A stretch of DNA of 64,000 nt from Phoronis australis (taxonomy: Eukaryota; Phoronida; Phoronidae), in NCBI GenBank assembly GCA_002633005.1, contig NMRA01000105.1:534010-598009 (forward strand), written 5' to 3'. Below are positions 28,501 through 38,144 of this stretch, piece after piece. The number at the start of each line of letters is the position of its first letter. Position 1 is the first letter of the stretch. The position numbers were made by a program, and so were the translations under genes. Under the pieces are notes generated by a model. That model made no database searches. It saw only the letters and a program-made list of their open reading frames with translations, and had not been told where the DNA came from.

Positions 28501-31500
28501 ATTTTTGATCACTAAGAATCTGTAGTCAATGTTCCTTTCTGTTAAAAGATTATTTTGAAGTTTTTAAAATTTATGAAACATTCTGCGTACAACTTTTCAG
28601 TGTTATGGAAGGGCAAAGCATCTTTCGCTTAGCCCAATTCCTAATGCTGGTGTGCAAAATGGGCCAAGTTCACAGGGACGAAATATACTTTCTTAATTTG
28701 TGAACATTTTTAGGCTTAGCGTTGGACATTTTTGAGTGAATCATTTGAAATACGGTGGCCACAATTTATACTAAAGCCTGGGAAATCCCACTGCATTAAA
28801 TGCCCCAAGCAAGAATACAGAACGCTAACTGACTACCAACTACACTATCACCACCTAGTGGCAAAACATTACGTCACTGCTATATCAAAAATAGCTATAG
28901 TAATGTGTGCTCAAGGTTATTAGGGGCATATGCCAATCATAAATATGATTTCTCAACATTTCATTGGTTGTCACTTCAGATGTGGATGAGTGTTCCCTGG
29001 GTAAGGATAGCTGTGACGACATACTGGGCGTGTGTACCAACACCAACGGTTCATTCACTTGCGCCTGTAAGGCAGGATACAAGGGCAATGGGATCACATG
29101 TGAGGACGTTGATGAGTGCGTCGCAGGACTCCATGAATGTGATAAGGAAGCGGGTGTCTGCATCAATAATGCTGGTGGCTACAGCTGTAATTGTACAAAG
29201 GGATACACTATGGCGGCTAACAAGCGCATCTGTAATGGTATGTCTACAGCCCAATGCTTTGCTAAATATATTTTCTCTTTGTTCACATAAACTGATAGAT
29301 TGTTGATGTGGCCAAAAGTCAGTGAGTAGGACTTCATGATCCATCATGCCATGCACCACGGGCAATATGGCAGTCAGTTGAATAGATGCAGCTACTAGAT
29401 AGTTATAGGTGCTTTTAGTTCATTCTCAGTTTGGGCTCTGCTATTCAGATTACATAGGGGGTAATAGAACAAGTACCTTCTCAGCCAAGACCATAAACCT
29501 TTTGTTAAGGTGTGCTTACTTACACAGTCCAACTGGGACAGTTGTATGACTAAGAGCAGGGTTCACAAAGACCAGGTACTTTCACTGACCTTGTATGTCA
29601 ATTTCAAAAAGCTTATTGTGTGTGAGTGACAACCATGATTTACAACCGTCTGCAAAATTCTAAGCCACTATGCTGACTAATTACCCCTCCAAGCCTGAAA
29701 TGTTACATGATTTTGGTAGAGTTTGGAGGGGGTATCGGAATAAACTGTCATGTGAACACTGCATGACTAAGTCATGGATCTACAACTTGTGGACTGTGCC
29801 CAGGATTTGTGACTGATGTTTGACTGTTGAAGAGATACTTAAATGACACTTTATTTCTTCCTAGATATCGACGAGTGCTCTGGTAACCATGGTTGCTCCC
29901 ACCTCTGTAACAACATGCCCGGCACATATCGCTGCTCGTGTTTGCCCCACTACAGACTGGACTCTGACCAGAAGTCTTGTGTGGTTGAGTTTGAATGTAA
30001 CCCCCAATTCGCTTCACAGTGTGAGTTCAGCTGTGCCAAGATTAATGGCGTGGATCGTTGTGTCTGTCCGAATGGCAAGACACTGAATACTGACAACAAG
30101 ACTTGTGATGGTAGGTTACAGTTGTATACAGTGTGTCTGTCCAAATGGTAGACATTGACCATAATCTGCTTACCTTGTGAAAAATGATAATGGTGTATTT
30201 GGTAATCCGTTGGAAGCATCTGTGTGCTGCTAATTATAGAACAGTGTTCATGACGTTGTTTCAATGCATTATTGTGAAGGCATTGTGGTGACCTGTCATT
30301 CTATTATTAAATCGTTCATTCCAGATGTTAACGAGTGCGTAGTCAATAAACCTTGTGATGCTACTCGTGGCGTGTGCAATAACACAGATGGCTCCTACAA
30401 GTGTGCTTGTAGCGACTCCTTCATTCTGGGACCTGGCAACACTTGCACAGGTGAGATATGGGCACCAAAGTCTTTCCAATTTAGGACCCAGTGTGATTGA
30501 CAAGTGACATTGTTTCATCAGTCTTCCATGAAACACAATTATGTATAGCCCCTAAATAAGTGGTTTCCTTATGTTCAAGTTTTAAAAATAGAAGGCATTT
30601 TTCGCAAAAATGTTAGAAGCCCTTGAAACATGAAAGAAGACGGTTTTGGAAATCATTTTGTCCAAAATTGGTGAGATTTAATAGACTGTAAGCTTTAAGT
30701 TGGTGTTGTGATAACGAGAAAGTGAAATGTGACACTTCCCCATAACATGTCATGAGCAAATAGTTGATCTGCTCTTGAGTGACCATTCATCTTATCTGAG
30801 TGAAAAAAATTTCTGTCACATTGTCAGAAAGTGATACCCATTTTTTCTTTCACCAATGAATATACCAGTCTGCCATGGTCAGAAGGCAGATTGGACTTCA
30901 GGACTACTCGGCAGCTTTAAACATCTGTTTACATTTACTTACTAGTTACCTTATTGGCCATCTTAAATGCAATTAACATATATTAACATGATTACGGTGC
31001 ATCATGCATATATTGTGACCAGTCATGTGTAAGTCACCATGGGGAGTACAGAATTTAACCACAAGTTGACATCACTGGAGTGTAGCCCTCTCACCATAAA
31101 TAGGCAAGTCTGTTGTCTGATCCAGGCAGACAATAGGAATATTCTTCAGTTGCATATTCTGAACACATCCTTATTGTATTTTAACCCCAGAGCTCATGGA
31201 AAGCAGTATGCCACAACACTGAAAGCCCAGAGTTGGCTAAGCTTGATGAAGCGTGGTAAACATCTCTAGCCCAATTTATAAATTTCAAGTAAAACCTGGA
31301 ATTTCGAGAAAATAACTTTTGTTTTTTAGGAAGAAAAATCAACACCATTGAGTTTTCGATTTTTAAAATCAGCCAACAATTAATCATCTGAAGAACTTCG
31401 ATTTGCTTAGAGCTAATTACATTGAACTTTGCATTTCATTAGATTAGAGATCTTCACAAACAATAGACAGGTTCAATAGGCTGTGCAAACACACTACAAT

Positions 31501-34500
31501 GTCCTATTTGGTGTCAGCTCAAGATCACAATGAGCTCTAAATCTAGACTTAATGCTGACATCAATCTAGTCCATTGTTAAGGTTGTGCAGAGCCTTATCT
31601 ATTTCTGAGTAGTGTGCATAGCACTCCAATGAACTTGTTTATATGTTGTACTTTGGGTACATGGCCATGTGTACTTTTAATAAATTGCCTTAAATTGCCT
31701 CAATAAGTCTGTGTAATTTGCCCAATAATGATCTACAAAACTAGACTTTTCTTTTCACTATTAGGTCAAATGACCATGTCTTTTAGTAAAGTTTAGCAAA
31801 AAGAAAGGTACAAACGAATAAGCAAAATAACAGTCTGAATACCATGTTGACCAAATTTAGTTTCTGAAATCTCAAAAATCCCAGTTATAAAATTATTTCA
31901 TTTTCATTATGTGCCACTTTTGAGTTTTTTCATGACCATCAAAAAGGTTCAGTTTTTGATAGTTCATATGCAAAATAGGAATATTTTAAAAACAAGACAG
32001 GAATTTCGAATTTGTCCTTACGGCTTTTTAGAGAACAGGTCACAAAGCATAGTATATGAAAGTTTCATGTGAATCCAATAAGCCATTTCTGATATATGAT
32101 GTTACAAAATTAATCAGATTTTATAACTTTTCTAGTATCCTACCTAAATTTAGCGTTCCAGTGCTCTTTTGTCTGATGTCACGACCCTGGTGCTTATTGT
32201 CTTTAGCTGTTCAAAAAGATACTGAAACTATTCATCAACAGGAACCAGAGAACTGAAACTTAACGCATTTAGTTTGAGTATGATTTTGTATTACGGTAAA
32301 AATGATTCTAACTAATAACTTTGTACGATAACTTTAATTTCAGAAGCCTAACAGTTAATACATCACCAGTTTTAGTCCATGTTTGTCAGTTTTAGCCAGT
32401 GTTACATTACCATGAAGCCAACACTGATGTGATGATAATGCTCTACTGCTCCAGATTTCCTAAGAAAACAGGGACCCTTTCCAAGAAAACTGACTTAGCT
32501 ATGACAAATCTTAACTTTCAGTCTAGTTTATAAATAAAACTTAAATTTGTCTCAAGTCTTTTTCAAGCAAAGAGTTTTTTTAATGTTTGACTTTGGCATA
32601 AGTTTTTGCCTTATTTTGATTAACTTACCAGATGTGGAAGTTTCAAAGTTTGGAATATGTGACAAATCGTAGACTTAAGTGTAAAATGAACTTAAGTCAG
32701 TTTCTTGGAATGGCCCTCAGACCTCTTGACTTCACACAGGGCTTGTGCAAATCTGTTGAGTACTATAGTGTCATGACATGGGCCGAGTTTCTAATGCGTG
32801 AGGATTTTCAGAAAGCTTTGGAGTGAAGGGGGTGTAACTGTAGAAAATCTCATCTTGGGCAATAAGAATTAAGTCGGGATCAGAGTTCAGTAATGGTAGG
32901 ACGTACGCTAAGGCCTCGTTAAAAAGCAAGAGTACATGAGACATTGTTGTGTATTTCAAATGAGGAGACATGATTTTGGCTAGATTTTTCTAGCCGCAAG
33001 ACAGCTACTGAACTGACTAATGTTCACATGACGTGACATTTTTCATATGGCGGATCAGACATATGATTTGCCTTCTGATTGGACAGTATGTGAGTGACTT
33101 GTTATTCTATCTTGTTGAGACACTTACTCTGTTTTTTTTCAGATCGCAATGGTGTCTGGGGTGTTTGGGGCAACTGGAGTACCTGTACCAAGACTTGTGA
33201 CAGCGGAGAACGATATCGGATGAGGCAGTGCATGGACAAGGAGGGCAATGGTGCTGATTGTCCTGGTTCAGGCACTGAGAGGGAGACATGCAACGCCATC
33301 TATTGTCCATGTTAGTAGCTGGTGTTTGTTTCATTGATAAATTTATTTAACAAACCTCCTTGGGAGGAAAATTTTGTTATGATAATAATAATAGTAATAA
33401 TTATGAAATATTTGCCAAATGTGCTTATTAAACATCTGCAGGTGACAAGAAATTAAATTTTACTCTAGGAAACACTTATAGCTGAGCTCACAGGTGTTAT
33501 TTTTAACTTGTTAGGGTAAGTTGCTTTTGACTTCAGTGGTATTATTAGATTGATCACCATGACTTTTTTCAGTGGATCCTCTCATGAAGTCGAATGGCGT
33601 CAAGATCATTCTTTCTGGCCCATCACTTACCATTGAAAAGGTACTTCAATGCTGCTTTACAGGATTGTGATTGTGATGATTAGAATTACCATTTTCCTTT
33701 TAATCAGTGTGTCTGCTATAATAGTTGTGATGACAGATCTGTGTTAGAATTATAAGCAACTCATTTTCCTCATAGTCTGCCAACTCATAAACATGCCTCA
33801 ACTATTCCGTGTATAGATTAAGAATCTGCATTCAATTTAGTCTTGGAGACTAGCCTGATATCCGGAGCTAACCATTTACCACTGTAATTTTGTTCCCAGA
33901 CAAAAGCTGCGATGCCAAACCTCAAAGCGGCAGTTAAGAAAGTGGTCAATGAGTACTGCAATTCTGAACCTAAGGACTGTTGCCAGGAGGTGTTTCCTTC
34001 ATACACCTATACACCGTAAGTTAAGGGTTCAGGATAATTGTTTTTGGTAATTGTTCAAGACGGTACGAATTACGGTAAAAGTTCTCCCACTTGGGACAGT
34101 GAAAATTTAATTATGTTGCTCAAGGTCGGAGTTTGTTCCAAACTTTAAAGATAGGCAATACTGGCCGTTCCAAATTCAGGAATTACGATCAATGACAAAC
34201 GATCATCCACTTCAAAGATGTGCGCTATGGGAACTCATGGGAATGTTGCATCAGTGGCTATTTTTATATTCAGAATCTGTTGATACAAAACACAATGTTC
34301 CAGAGGAAATTCAGTTTCAGCTTGAATTTTGGTTCCCAAATTTTCGAGACTGTCCCAAAGTGAAGAAATTTAACCGTAACTTTGAATTTCTATTCTACAG
34401 TCGTCAATCTCTGCTTATGCTGGCCACCCTGCCATGGAACACATGTCTTGTGAGAGGAACGATATAATATTCGTTTCACTCATTATCATTCCAATGCATT

Positions 34501-37500
34501 GTTTTCAACAAAAACCTAATCTTATGCGAAAATGCAGTTTTCGTGTTGTGTACAGTTTTAACTTTGTATCCTGAATAAAAAATGCTCAATGGAATTACCG
34601 TTAATGTATCATTACTGTTACTATTACAATTTGCCTGGCGTTACCATGGAACTGTAATGTATTACATTTTACTTACCATCTCATCAATCTCAGACAAAAA
34701 TAATTGCCCAAATTGTTTTTCATTTTTCAAAGGCTTCTAACGTTACTATGGGTACCTACAATTCCTGAGAATTATTCTGTGATGATTGCTATGGCATCGA
34801 TCTTTCAATATGATTTGTTTGTTGAAAAAATGAAGAAAAGAAAAGTTTACTTATCGGCCGTATTGTATTTTATTGAACTCTTTATTATTGCTATTAACTT
34901 TCATTATTATTATTGTACGTTTTATTATTTTTTGTTGCTCTTTAGGGACCCTAATGGCACGCTAGTCTTTATTGACACGGCTAATGTGCAGACAGAAGAC
35001 AGTAGTATTATCAGGAACCTGGCTACCAATAATATCGAAGTGATGGTGGTCATCATTGCTGAGCAAGACAATGCCCTCTGCGCGTCAGGGAAGACACAGT
35101 CATCGCGTCTAAGGCGTGCCATCACCTACAACAGCTCTACTGAGATGATTTTGCCTCAGACTTCATTACTTATAACTCTTTCCGACTCGTAAGTATAGGG
35201 ATGCAGTGCCTTACTCTGGCAGTGTGAATTGTGTCTCGTGGTAGACTGTGAAGAGTTTAGTATGAGTCATTGTTGGCATAGGCAGCATTTGTTATTTATT
35301 TGACAGTTGGCAGTGTTTATTCATTTGTTCATAAAAAATGAAATTTTATTTTTTCTCTAGAACAGGTGTCTATGCAAAATATTTTCATTGCTGTAACATT
35401 AATAGAATGTGACGAATTTGAAATGTCATGCATGCAGCCGCCCCGGTTACTTTGATCTCATGCACACTTCAACATCGCCCAGTTTTGTTTAATTGTAAAA
35501 GAAGAGCCAGCACCTTGCTGAGTGTGGGAGTCCTCTCTGGGTTTTTTTAGCTCATGTTACAAACCAGCCTTGCCTGAATTTACTAAACCAGAATTTGTTC
35601 CTGCCTATTTTTGTGTTACCGTTAGGTGAATCAATCGTTATCATTTTGTTTTGAAGCATCCTAATTGGTCCAAAATGATGAAGTTGCAATGTGCTAACTT
35701 TAAATACAAGCACAGTCTGTCCAAAACACATGGCTCACAAAATGAGAACAACTATATCTTTGTCTTACATATGTGTTGAAGAACAGTTATAATTTTGAGA
35801 ACCCAATAATGTGAGAGTCTATGGACTTGATTCACTTCCAGAGCTGCCCTAGCAGACCTCACAAATGTTGTCAGTGAAGCCACAGGAGTGAATGTGTCTG
35901 TAGAGGGTGTGAGCAAGGCAGAGCTACCCGCCCTCCCCACTACTACTGTGGCGCCCCCTGCATCCACAGCAGCAATAATGGTGAACGCTACAGCACCGGC
36001 AAAGGTCACCACAACGTTGAAGGTAACTCTTCACAAACAGCGGCCATTTTTAACAACAACCAATGTTAATTTTGACAATGAAGCGAATCATCATCTCAAA
36101 ATTCTTCAGTTCACCTGTCACTTGTGAAATCGTCATCAGTCAGTAGGTTGCTACGTTATATGGTCTATCTGTCGTATCTACCAGTCTGCAGGAAATAGTT
36201 GAACATCTTTTTGCATTTGTTTAATTGCAGTGCCTGCAGTACCATTAGGTAACAACTGCTCAAAATACTAGTATAATACGCATCAGTAGCATGTCGTAAA
36301 ACTTATTGCCCAGGGGTTATTGAAATTACTTAGAATATACTCATTCTTCTGTTGACATATCATCTGAGTGTCATGCACACCAAGGGGCATTTTTAGTCAT
36401 ATTAGTTAAGACTGGCACCTTCCAGATATTTATTCACACGCATTTTATAGTGGCTCATGAAGTTTATGGTCAAACGTGAACACGGTGTATGGCCAAGTTT
36501 GTGTCATTTGCTATGACTTTCGTTTAATTCTTGAGAAAAAAACGTATGGCATTAGCAGTCGCGTGTCTATCACTGACCTTATGACCTTTTGATAAGCGCA
36601 GGGCTGCAGACGTGTTGTTTTCTGCTGTATTTCAGAGTTTCGCACCAACTGGACTAGAACCTTGGGTCATCCCTGTTGCTGTTGTCGGGGGGTTAGTCGG
36701 GCTTACCATCATCGTTGCAATCATTATTTTCATCGTCAAGAGGTAGAAGGAACTTTTTACTTTTTGTTGTCACAAAGCAACATGCCTGCTGCATGCTTGT
36801 ACAAAATGCTAATCACATTATAAGTTTTCAAAGTAAACTGGACCGTGTCAAAAATTGAGGCACAAAACTAAGGATAAACTACCATTTTTTTGACTTAATA
36901 GATCATGTTTCATTTCCGGCAAGTTTTCGAACAAGGTCTTGACAGGTGCGACTCCACGCACTTTGACAAAATTGTGACAACTTGTCTTGTCAGTCTTTTA
37001 CATTCAAAAAGTTAGCGGCTTGATGTAAAAGCATCGCATTAAACTCTTACTTAAGTTCAACTGAAATGTCTTTTTATTGCCGCAAGAAATGTTTGAGCAA
37101 CTAAACTGCTAAATAATTCTGGCAAGAAGTCTGTCCAAGTTTGACAAAGTCGGACAGTATTCTGTCGAAGTCTGTCTTGTTCAGTTTGAAAACTGCTACA
37201 CAAAACTTGGGATTCTAGAATCTGCTGCACAGCTACAAGATGAACATATAAATTGCCTACAGATTCAAAGTCTTCCAGTTTTCTGAGGTCAGTGAATTCA
37301 GTTAATTAAAAATTAAAAACAGATTGAGAGACCTGAGAACACATGCAACAATCAAATTTTTGTGCAGTAATTTGTATTCAATTTCTCAGTTTTAAACGTG
37401 ACGTGTTATCATAATGACATTAATCCTTCTTTGGTCTTTGTTCATTTGTGACAGTGATTTTGTTCATAATCAAGGTGACTGGGTTGTAGTACATACTCAA

Positions 37501-38144
37501 CAACTACAAAAAGGCGAGACGTGCAATGTTTCTGAGTCTACAACAATTCTTTGTGTGTTTAGTAAACAATGTGGCAGAAAAGTGGAACTTTATTTTGCTG
37601 TGAACATTTTTAACAGAAATAATCATTGAGAAATTCTGCATCATTCTTAGTGTACTTTGTATAAAAGGACATTTTATAAAAAATGATTATGTAATGTGTT
37701 ACCAGGTAATTGGCCCTTAGAAATGAAAACTGTTAATTTTGTTTTAATTTGTGCAAAATAATTGAAAAATCTGTGTCAAAGTTTAATGTGGAGCTTTCAT
37801 TGGTACAATCGTACAGCAATGTTTCAGTATTCCAGCGAATCTATTCTGAGTTAGAAGGCAATTTCATGACTTCTTCTTAAATTGGAGAGTGAAAAAAACA
37901 ACTCGACGCCTGATTCACAAAGTGATGTACTTTAAAGAAGGTTCAGTTTGTTACCCTAAATGTCTTGTAACAAAGTACTCCCAACTTAATGGAAAAAAAC
38001 ACCGTACAACACAATTGTTTGCTGTCATGTCATCCTCAACGTTAAAACTGTTCTTAAAATCATTATTCCCGCTGTATTTTCAGGCCGTCCAAGGTTGGCT
38101 CCGCCAGCATCACACAGGAAGATCAGCTTCAAGCTACTGCTTAA
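5263..38144 (+). CDS. Giant MUC4/nidogen-type transmembrane mucin (NIDO-AMOP-VWD, about 22 EGFs, two TSP1)
   Basis: I join 29 exons: 5263-5326, 6400-7500, 11005-11340, 12134-12283, 12645-12773, 14559-15767, 16154-16396, 17279-17614, 18721-19017, 19645-19925, 20436-20703, 21281-21478, 22899-23086, 24045-24270, 24960-25091, 25747-25872, 26262-26516, 27072-27213, 27881-28257, 28980-29237, 29865-30110, 30325-30450, 33143-33310, 33573-33640, 33900-34015, 34946-35188, 35842-36022, 36636-36742, 38084-38144. They total 7,632 nt and encode 2,543 residues with every junction in phase; most introns are phase 1. Order: signal peptide, mucin region, TSP1, 2 EGF, NIDO, AMOP, VWD, cadherin-like module, about 20 EGF, TSP1, unassigned module, one transmembrane helix, short tail. 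By family it is a type I cell-surface glycoprotein related to MUC4 and to cnidarian mucin-like skeletal-matrix proteins; an adhesive or barrier role is inferred. All domain calls are from motifs read by eye. Confidence 0.85.
6030..6357 (+). repeat. CAT/ATC-rich microsatellite in intron 1 of the mucin gene
   Basis: A pyrimidine-rich stretch of degenerate CAC-CAT-CTT and pure CAT trinucleotides precedes the acceptor of exon 2. It is open in several frames on both strands, giving false Met- or Ile-rich ORFs. It may act as an extended polypyrimidine tract for the acceptor at 6399. Confidence 0.9.
8441..8715 (+). mobile_element. Short interspersed TIR repeat, copy 1
   Basis: This copy shares its whole length, with about 75-80% similarity by eye, with 8978-9202. 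A reverse-oriented copy is at 46001-46239. Diagnostic blocks are a G-rich AGGGGCTCGA box, TGTGCATCCGCGCCG, TTTACTCGGACTTTT and a terminal TGCGCCCATG. The ends form a short imperfect inverted repeat (GCGCACC near the start, GGTGCGCCC at the end). No coding capacity is visible, so it is a non-autonomous element. Confidence 0.6.
8978..9202 (+). mobile_element. Short interspersed TIR repeat, copy 2
   Basis: Second copy of the family at 8441-8715, in the same orientation and 260 bp downstream. It keeps the AGGGGCTCGA box, the GTGCATCCGCGCCG block and the terminal TGCGCCCATG. It has lost the segment between the GTTTCACGGAGG block and the C-rich 3' end that is present in copy 1. Confidence 0.6.
10789..10967 (+). 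mobile_element. Short hAT-like TIR element
   Basis: The ends are inverted: CAGAGGCGGATCCAGG at the left, and the reverse complement of the right end reads CAGTGGCGGATTTAGAGG. Termini of CAGnGGCGGAT type are common among hAT-derived short elements. A related, right-truncated copy lies at 57845-57965 and shares the internal block CTGCCAAA-GGAATCTGGGAGAA. No clear 8-bp target duplication is visible here. Confidence 0.5.
11005..11340 (+). CDS. Mucin gene exon 3: first TSP1 repeat
   Basis: Residues about 389-500. The exon encodes a thrombospondin type 1 repeat beginning [18 protein letters not shown], with the conserved WSxW, CSxxCGxG and CxxxxC pattern. A cysteine-rich segment ([13 protein letters not shown] and [11 protein letters not shown]) follows, looking like a divergent EGF-type module. 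The exon is symmetrical (phase 1 at both ends). TSP1 repeats bind glycans and matrix proteins; WxxW tryptophans can be C-mannosylated in this family. Confidence 0.8.
12134..12773 (+). CDS. Mucin gene exons 4-5: two calcium-binding-type EGF domains
   Basis: Exon 4 (12134-12283, residues about 501-550) begins [12 protein letters not shown] and exon 5 (12645-12773, residues about 551-593) begins [11 protein letters not shown]. Both carry the D-x-N/D-E-C start and a central N-T-x-G-S-Y-x-C block typical of calcium-binding EGFs, one domain per phase-1 exon. Exon 4 has a short insertion ([11 protein letters not shown]) before the third cysteine. Confidence 0.8.
13491..13590 (+). repeat. 50-bp tandem duplication in intron 5
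   Basis: Two adjacent 50-bp copies starting GCTCATGTATTTGTCATCA differ at only a few bases. Confidence 0.85.
14171..14289 (+). repeat. About 30-bp minisatellite in intron 5, four copies
   Basis: The unit contains CTTTGCTAGGATAGTACACC and recurs about four times, the first copy being shortened. Confidence 0.8.
14559..15767 (+). CDS. Mucin gene exon 6: NIDO and AMOP domains
   Basis: A single 1,209-nt exon, residues about 594-996. The first half matches the NIDO (nidogen G1-like) domain: [20 protein letters not shown], then [20 protein letters not shown], an ARVGI block and [14 protein letters not shown]. The second half is an AMOP domain with a leading [13 protein letters not shown], the paired cysteines in ARHCC, and CEDYLTRRP near the end. 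NIDO followed by AMOP then VWD is the order seen in MUC4 and related proteins. That both domains sit in one uninterrupted exon is unusual beside the one-domain exons around it. Confidence 0.85.
16154..19017 (+). CDS. Mucin gene exons 7-9: von Willebrand factor D domain and MUC4-type extension
   Basis: Exon 7 (16154-16396) begins with [20 protein letters not shown], the VWD signature. Exon 8 (17279-17614) carries the second half with [20 protein letters not shown], which matches the conserved GLxGNxxxxxxxDF loop. Exon 9 (18721-19017) starts with W-R-I (the Trp codon split by the intron) then [10 protein letters not shown], equivalent to the W-x-I-x-x-x-x-SLF-x-Y segment that follows VWD in MUC4. 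Together they cover residues about 997-1288. Confidence 0.85.
17642..18050 (+). repeat. 37-bp minisatellite in intron 8, about 11 copies
   Basis: The unit contains GGTAGAACATAGCCAAGATC followed by TGCTCC and a variable tail. Copies lie head to tail with no unique spacers and begin only about 28 bp after the donor of exon 8. Confidence 0.9.
18376..18620. mobile_element. Foldback MITE in intron 8
   Basis: The left end reads GTCCGTTTCATGAAAA and the right end is its approximate reverse complement (TTTTTCATGAAACACACC). The interior holds CTTAAGTC-type motifs shared with the element at 32470-32716. No coding sequence. Confidence 0.45.
19645..19925 (+). CDS. Mucin gene exon 10: cadherin-like (dystroglycan-type) module
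   Basis: Residues about 1289-1382. The sequence NYPPIVKGN, then [25 protein letters not shown] and [11 protein letters not shown] matches the pattern of CADG/He_PIG-type Ig-like modules: a P-P start, D-x-D-G-D, L-x-W and a final TDxx. The exon ends in VELCNCQ with a phase-0 donor, so that the following EGF (CNCQNGGVC) is split between exons 10 and 11. Confidence 0.7.
19978..20303 (+). repeat. CAG/CAA trinucleotide repeat tract in intron 10
   Basis: Imperfect CAG, CAA, GTA and TCA triplets run for about 320 bp, starting about 50 bp after the exon 10 donor. The frame of exon 10 stays open into it as an Ala/Ser/Thr-rich tail, but the good GTTAGT donor and the exact phase fit to exon 11 show that it is intronic. 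Confidence 0.85.
20436..30450 (+). CDS. Mucin gene exons 11-22: tandem array of about 20 EGF domains
   Basis: Residues about 1383-2229. Most domains are calcium-binding EGFs with D-I/V-D/N-E-C starts (for example [48 protein letters not shown]) and N-T/E-x-G-S/G-Y-x-C cores. A few are non-calcium cEGF types ([48 protein letters not shown]). Exon 11 holds an EGF finished from exon 10 plus a longer cysteine-rich unit. Exons 17, 20 and 21 each hold two domains and exon 19 holds three. Several intron phases deviate from the phase-1 rule: 13/14 is phase 0 and 18/19 is phase 2, both inside domains. A rod-like, calcium-stiffened stalk is the expected structure for such arrays. Confidence 0.85.
23762..24040 (+). 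repeat. About 31-bp minisatellite abutting the exon 14 acceptor
   Basis: About nine copies of a unit containing TGTTCTGTTTTACTATTGGT followed by CAGTTTTA run up to the acceptor at 24044. The last, degenerate unit supplies the pyrimidine-rich tract in front of GGCAG. Confidence 0.9.
25149..25181 (+). repeat. GATT tetranucleotide microsatellite
   Basis: Six or more near-perfect GATT units in intron 15. Confidence 0.8.
25900..26020. mobile_element. TTAA-flanked MITE in intron 16
   Basis: The element starts AGCTGCATCTTGCC and ends GGCAAAATGCAACT, its inverted counterpart, with TTAA at 25896-25899 and 26021-26024. A family member lies at 57624-57814. TTAA targets are used by piggyBac- and Kolobok-type transposases. 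Confidence 0.7.
26612..26785 (-). repeat. Interspersed repeat, copy 1 (reverse orientation)
   Basis: The reverse complement of this segment matches the repeats at 29457-29705 and 38588-38835. Shared blocks are GGACCATAAACC, TTTGTTAAGG-like text, CAACTGGGACAG-like text and TTCATAAAGAACTGCTT. Confidence 0.65.
27303..27566. mobile_element. Foldback MITE in intron 18
   Basis: The left end CTGTTTCTTAAAAAGTCTAT and right end ATAGACACTTTGAGAAACAG are inverted complements, and more inverted similarity (AAGTCAAAAG and CAAAAGTAGACTT type) lies inside. No coding capacity. Confidence 0.6.
29457..29705 (+). repeat. Interspersed repeat, copy 2
   Basis: Same family as 26612-26785 (reverse) and 38588-38835 (forward). 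It includes GACCATAAACCTTTTGTTAA, GCAGGGTTCACAAAGA and CAAAATTCTAAG blocks and lies in intron 20. Confidence 0.7.
30451..33142 (+). other. Intron 22 of the mucin gene
   Basis: This intron of 2.7 kb separates the EGF array from the second TSP1 exon. I see no further exon in it; the frames at 31039-31269 and 32056-32256 lack domain features. It holds the foldback element at 32470-32716. Confidence 0.55.
32470..32716. mobile_element. Foldback MITE in intron 22
   Basis: The left end AGGGACCCTTTCCAAGAAAA and the reverse complement of the right end, AGGGCCATTCCAAGAAACTG, match, both continuing into CTGACTTAAG-like text. The small ORF at 32632-32826 overlaps its right arm and is not a gene. Confidence 0.6.
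33143..33310 (+). CDS. Mucin gene exon 23: second TSP1 repeat
   Basis: Residues about 2230-2285. The exon encodes a compact, canonical TSP1: [20 protein letters not shown], then RMRQC, and a final [12 protein letters not shown]. All six cysteines and the WxxWxxW ladder are present. The single phase-1 exon is typical of shuffled TSP1 modules. It ends the EGF stalk and starts the membrane-proximal part. Confidence 0.85.
33573..36022 (+). CDS. Mucin gene exons 24-27: unassigned membrane-proximal region with RLRR site
   Basis: Residues about 2286-2488. Exon 24 begins [18 protein letters not shown]; exon 25 has [10 protein letters not shown] and KDCCQEVF, a CC pair; exon 26 has [31 protein letters not shown] and then SSRLRRA; exon 27 has [20 protein letters not shown] before a Thr/Pro/Ala-rich linker. 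The beta-strand-like segments, the position next to the membrane and the basic RLRR site (R-x-R/K-R type, residues 2401-2404) recall autoproteolytic or furin-cleaved juxtamembrane modules. I do not recognise the family, and the call of cleavage is inference. Confidence 0.7.
36636..38144 (+). CDS. Mucin gene exons 28-29: transmembrane helix and 20-residue cytoplasmic tail
   Basis: Exon 28 (36636-36742) encodes a hydrophobic helix, [20 protein letters not shown] followed by IFIVK, residues about 2498-2521. Exon 29 (38084-38144) adds [20 protein letters not shown] and the stop TAA. The junction AG|GTAGAA to a GCTGTATTTTCAG acceptor restores an Arg codon. If the exon 28 donor is not used, the very next in-frame codon is TAG, giving a protein that ends just after the membrane at KR. 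A total coding length divisible by three supports the spliced form. Confidence 0.65.
36918..37195. mobile_element. Imperfect foldback repeat in intron 28
   Basis: The left end reads GCAAGTTTTCGAACAAGGTC and the right end TGTTCAGTTTGAAAACTGC, its rough inverse. Degenerate GTCTGTC and GACAAAGT motifs recur inside. It is a MITE-like structure without coding sequence. Confidence 0.4.
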
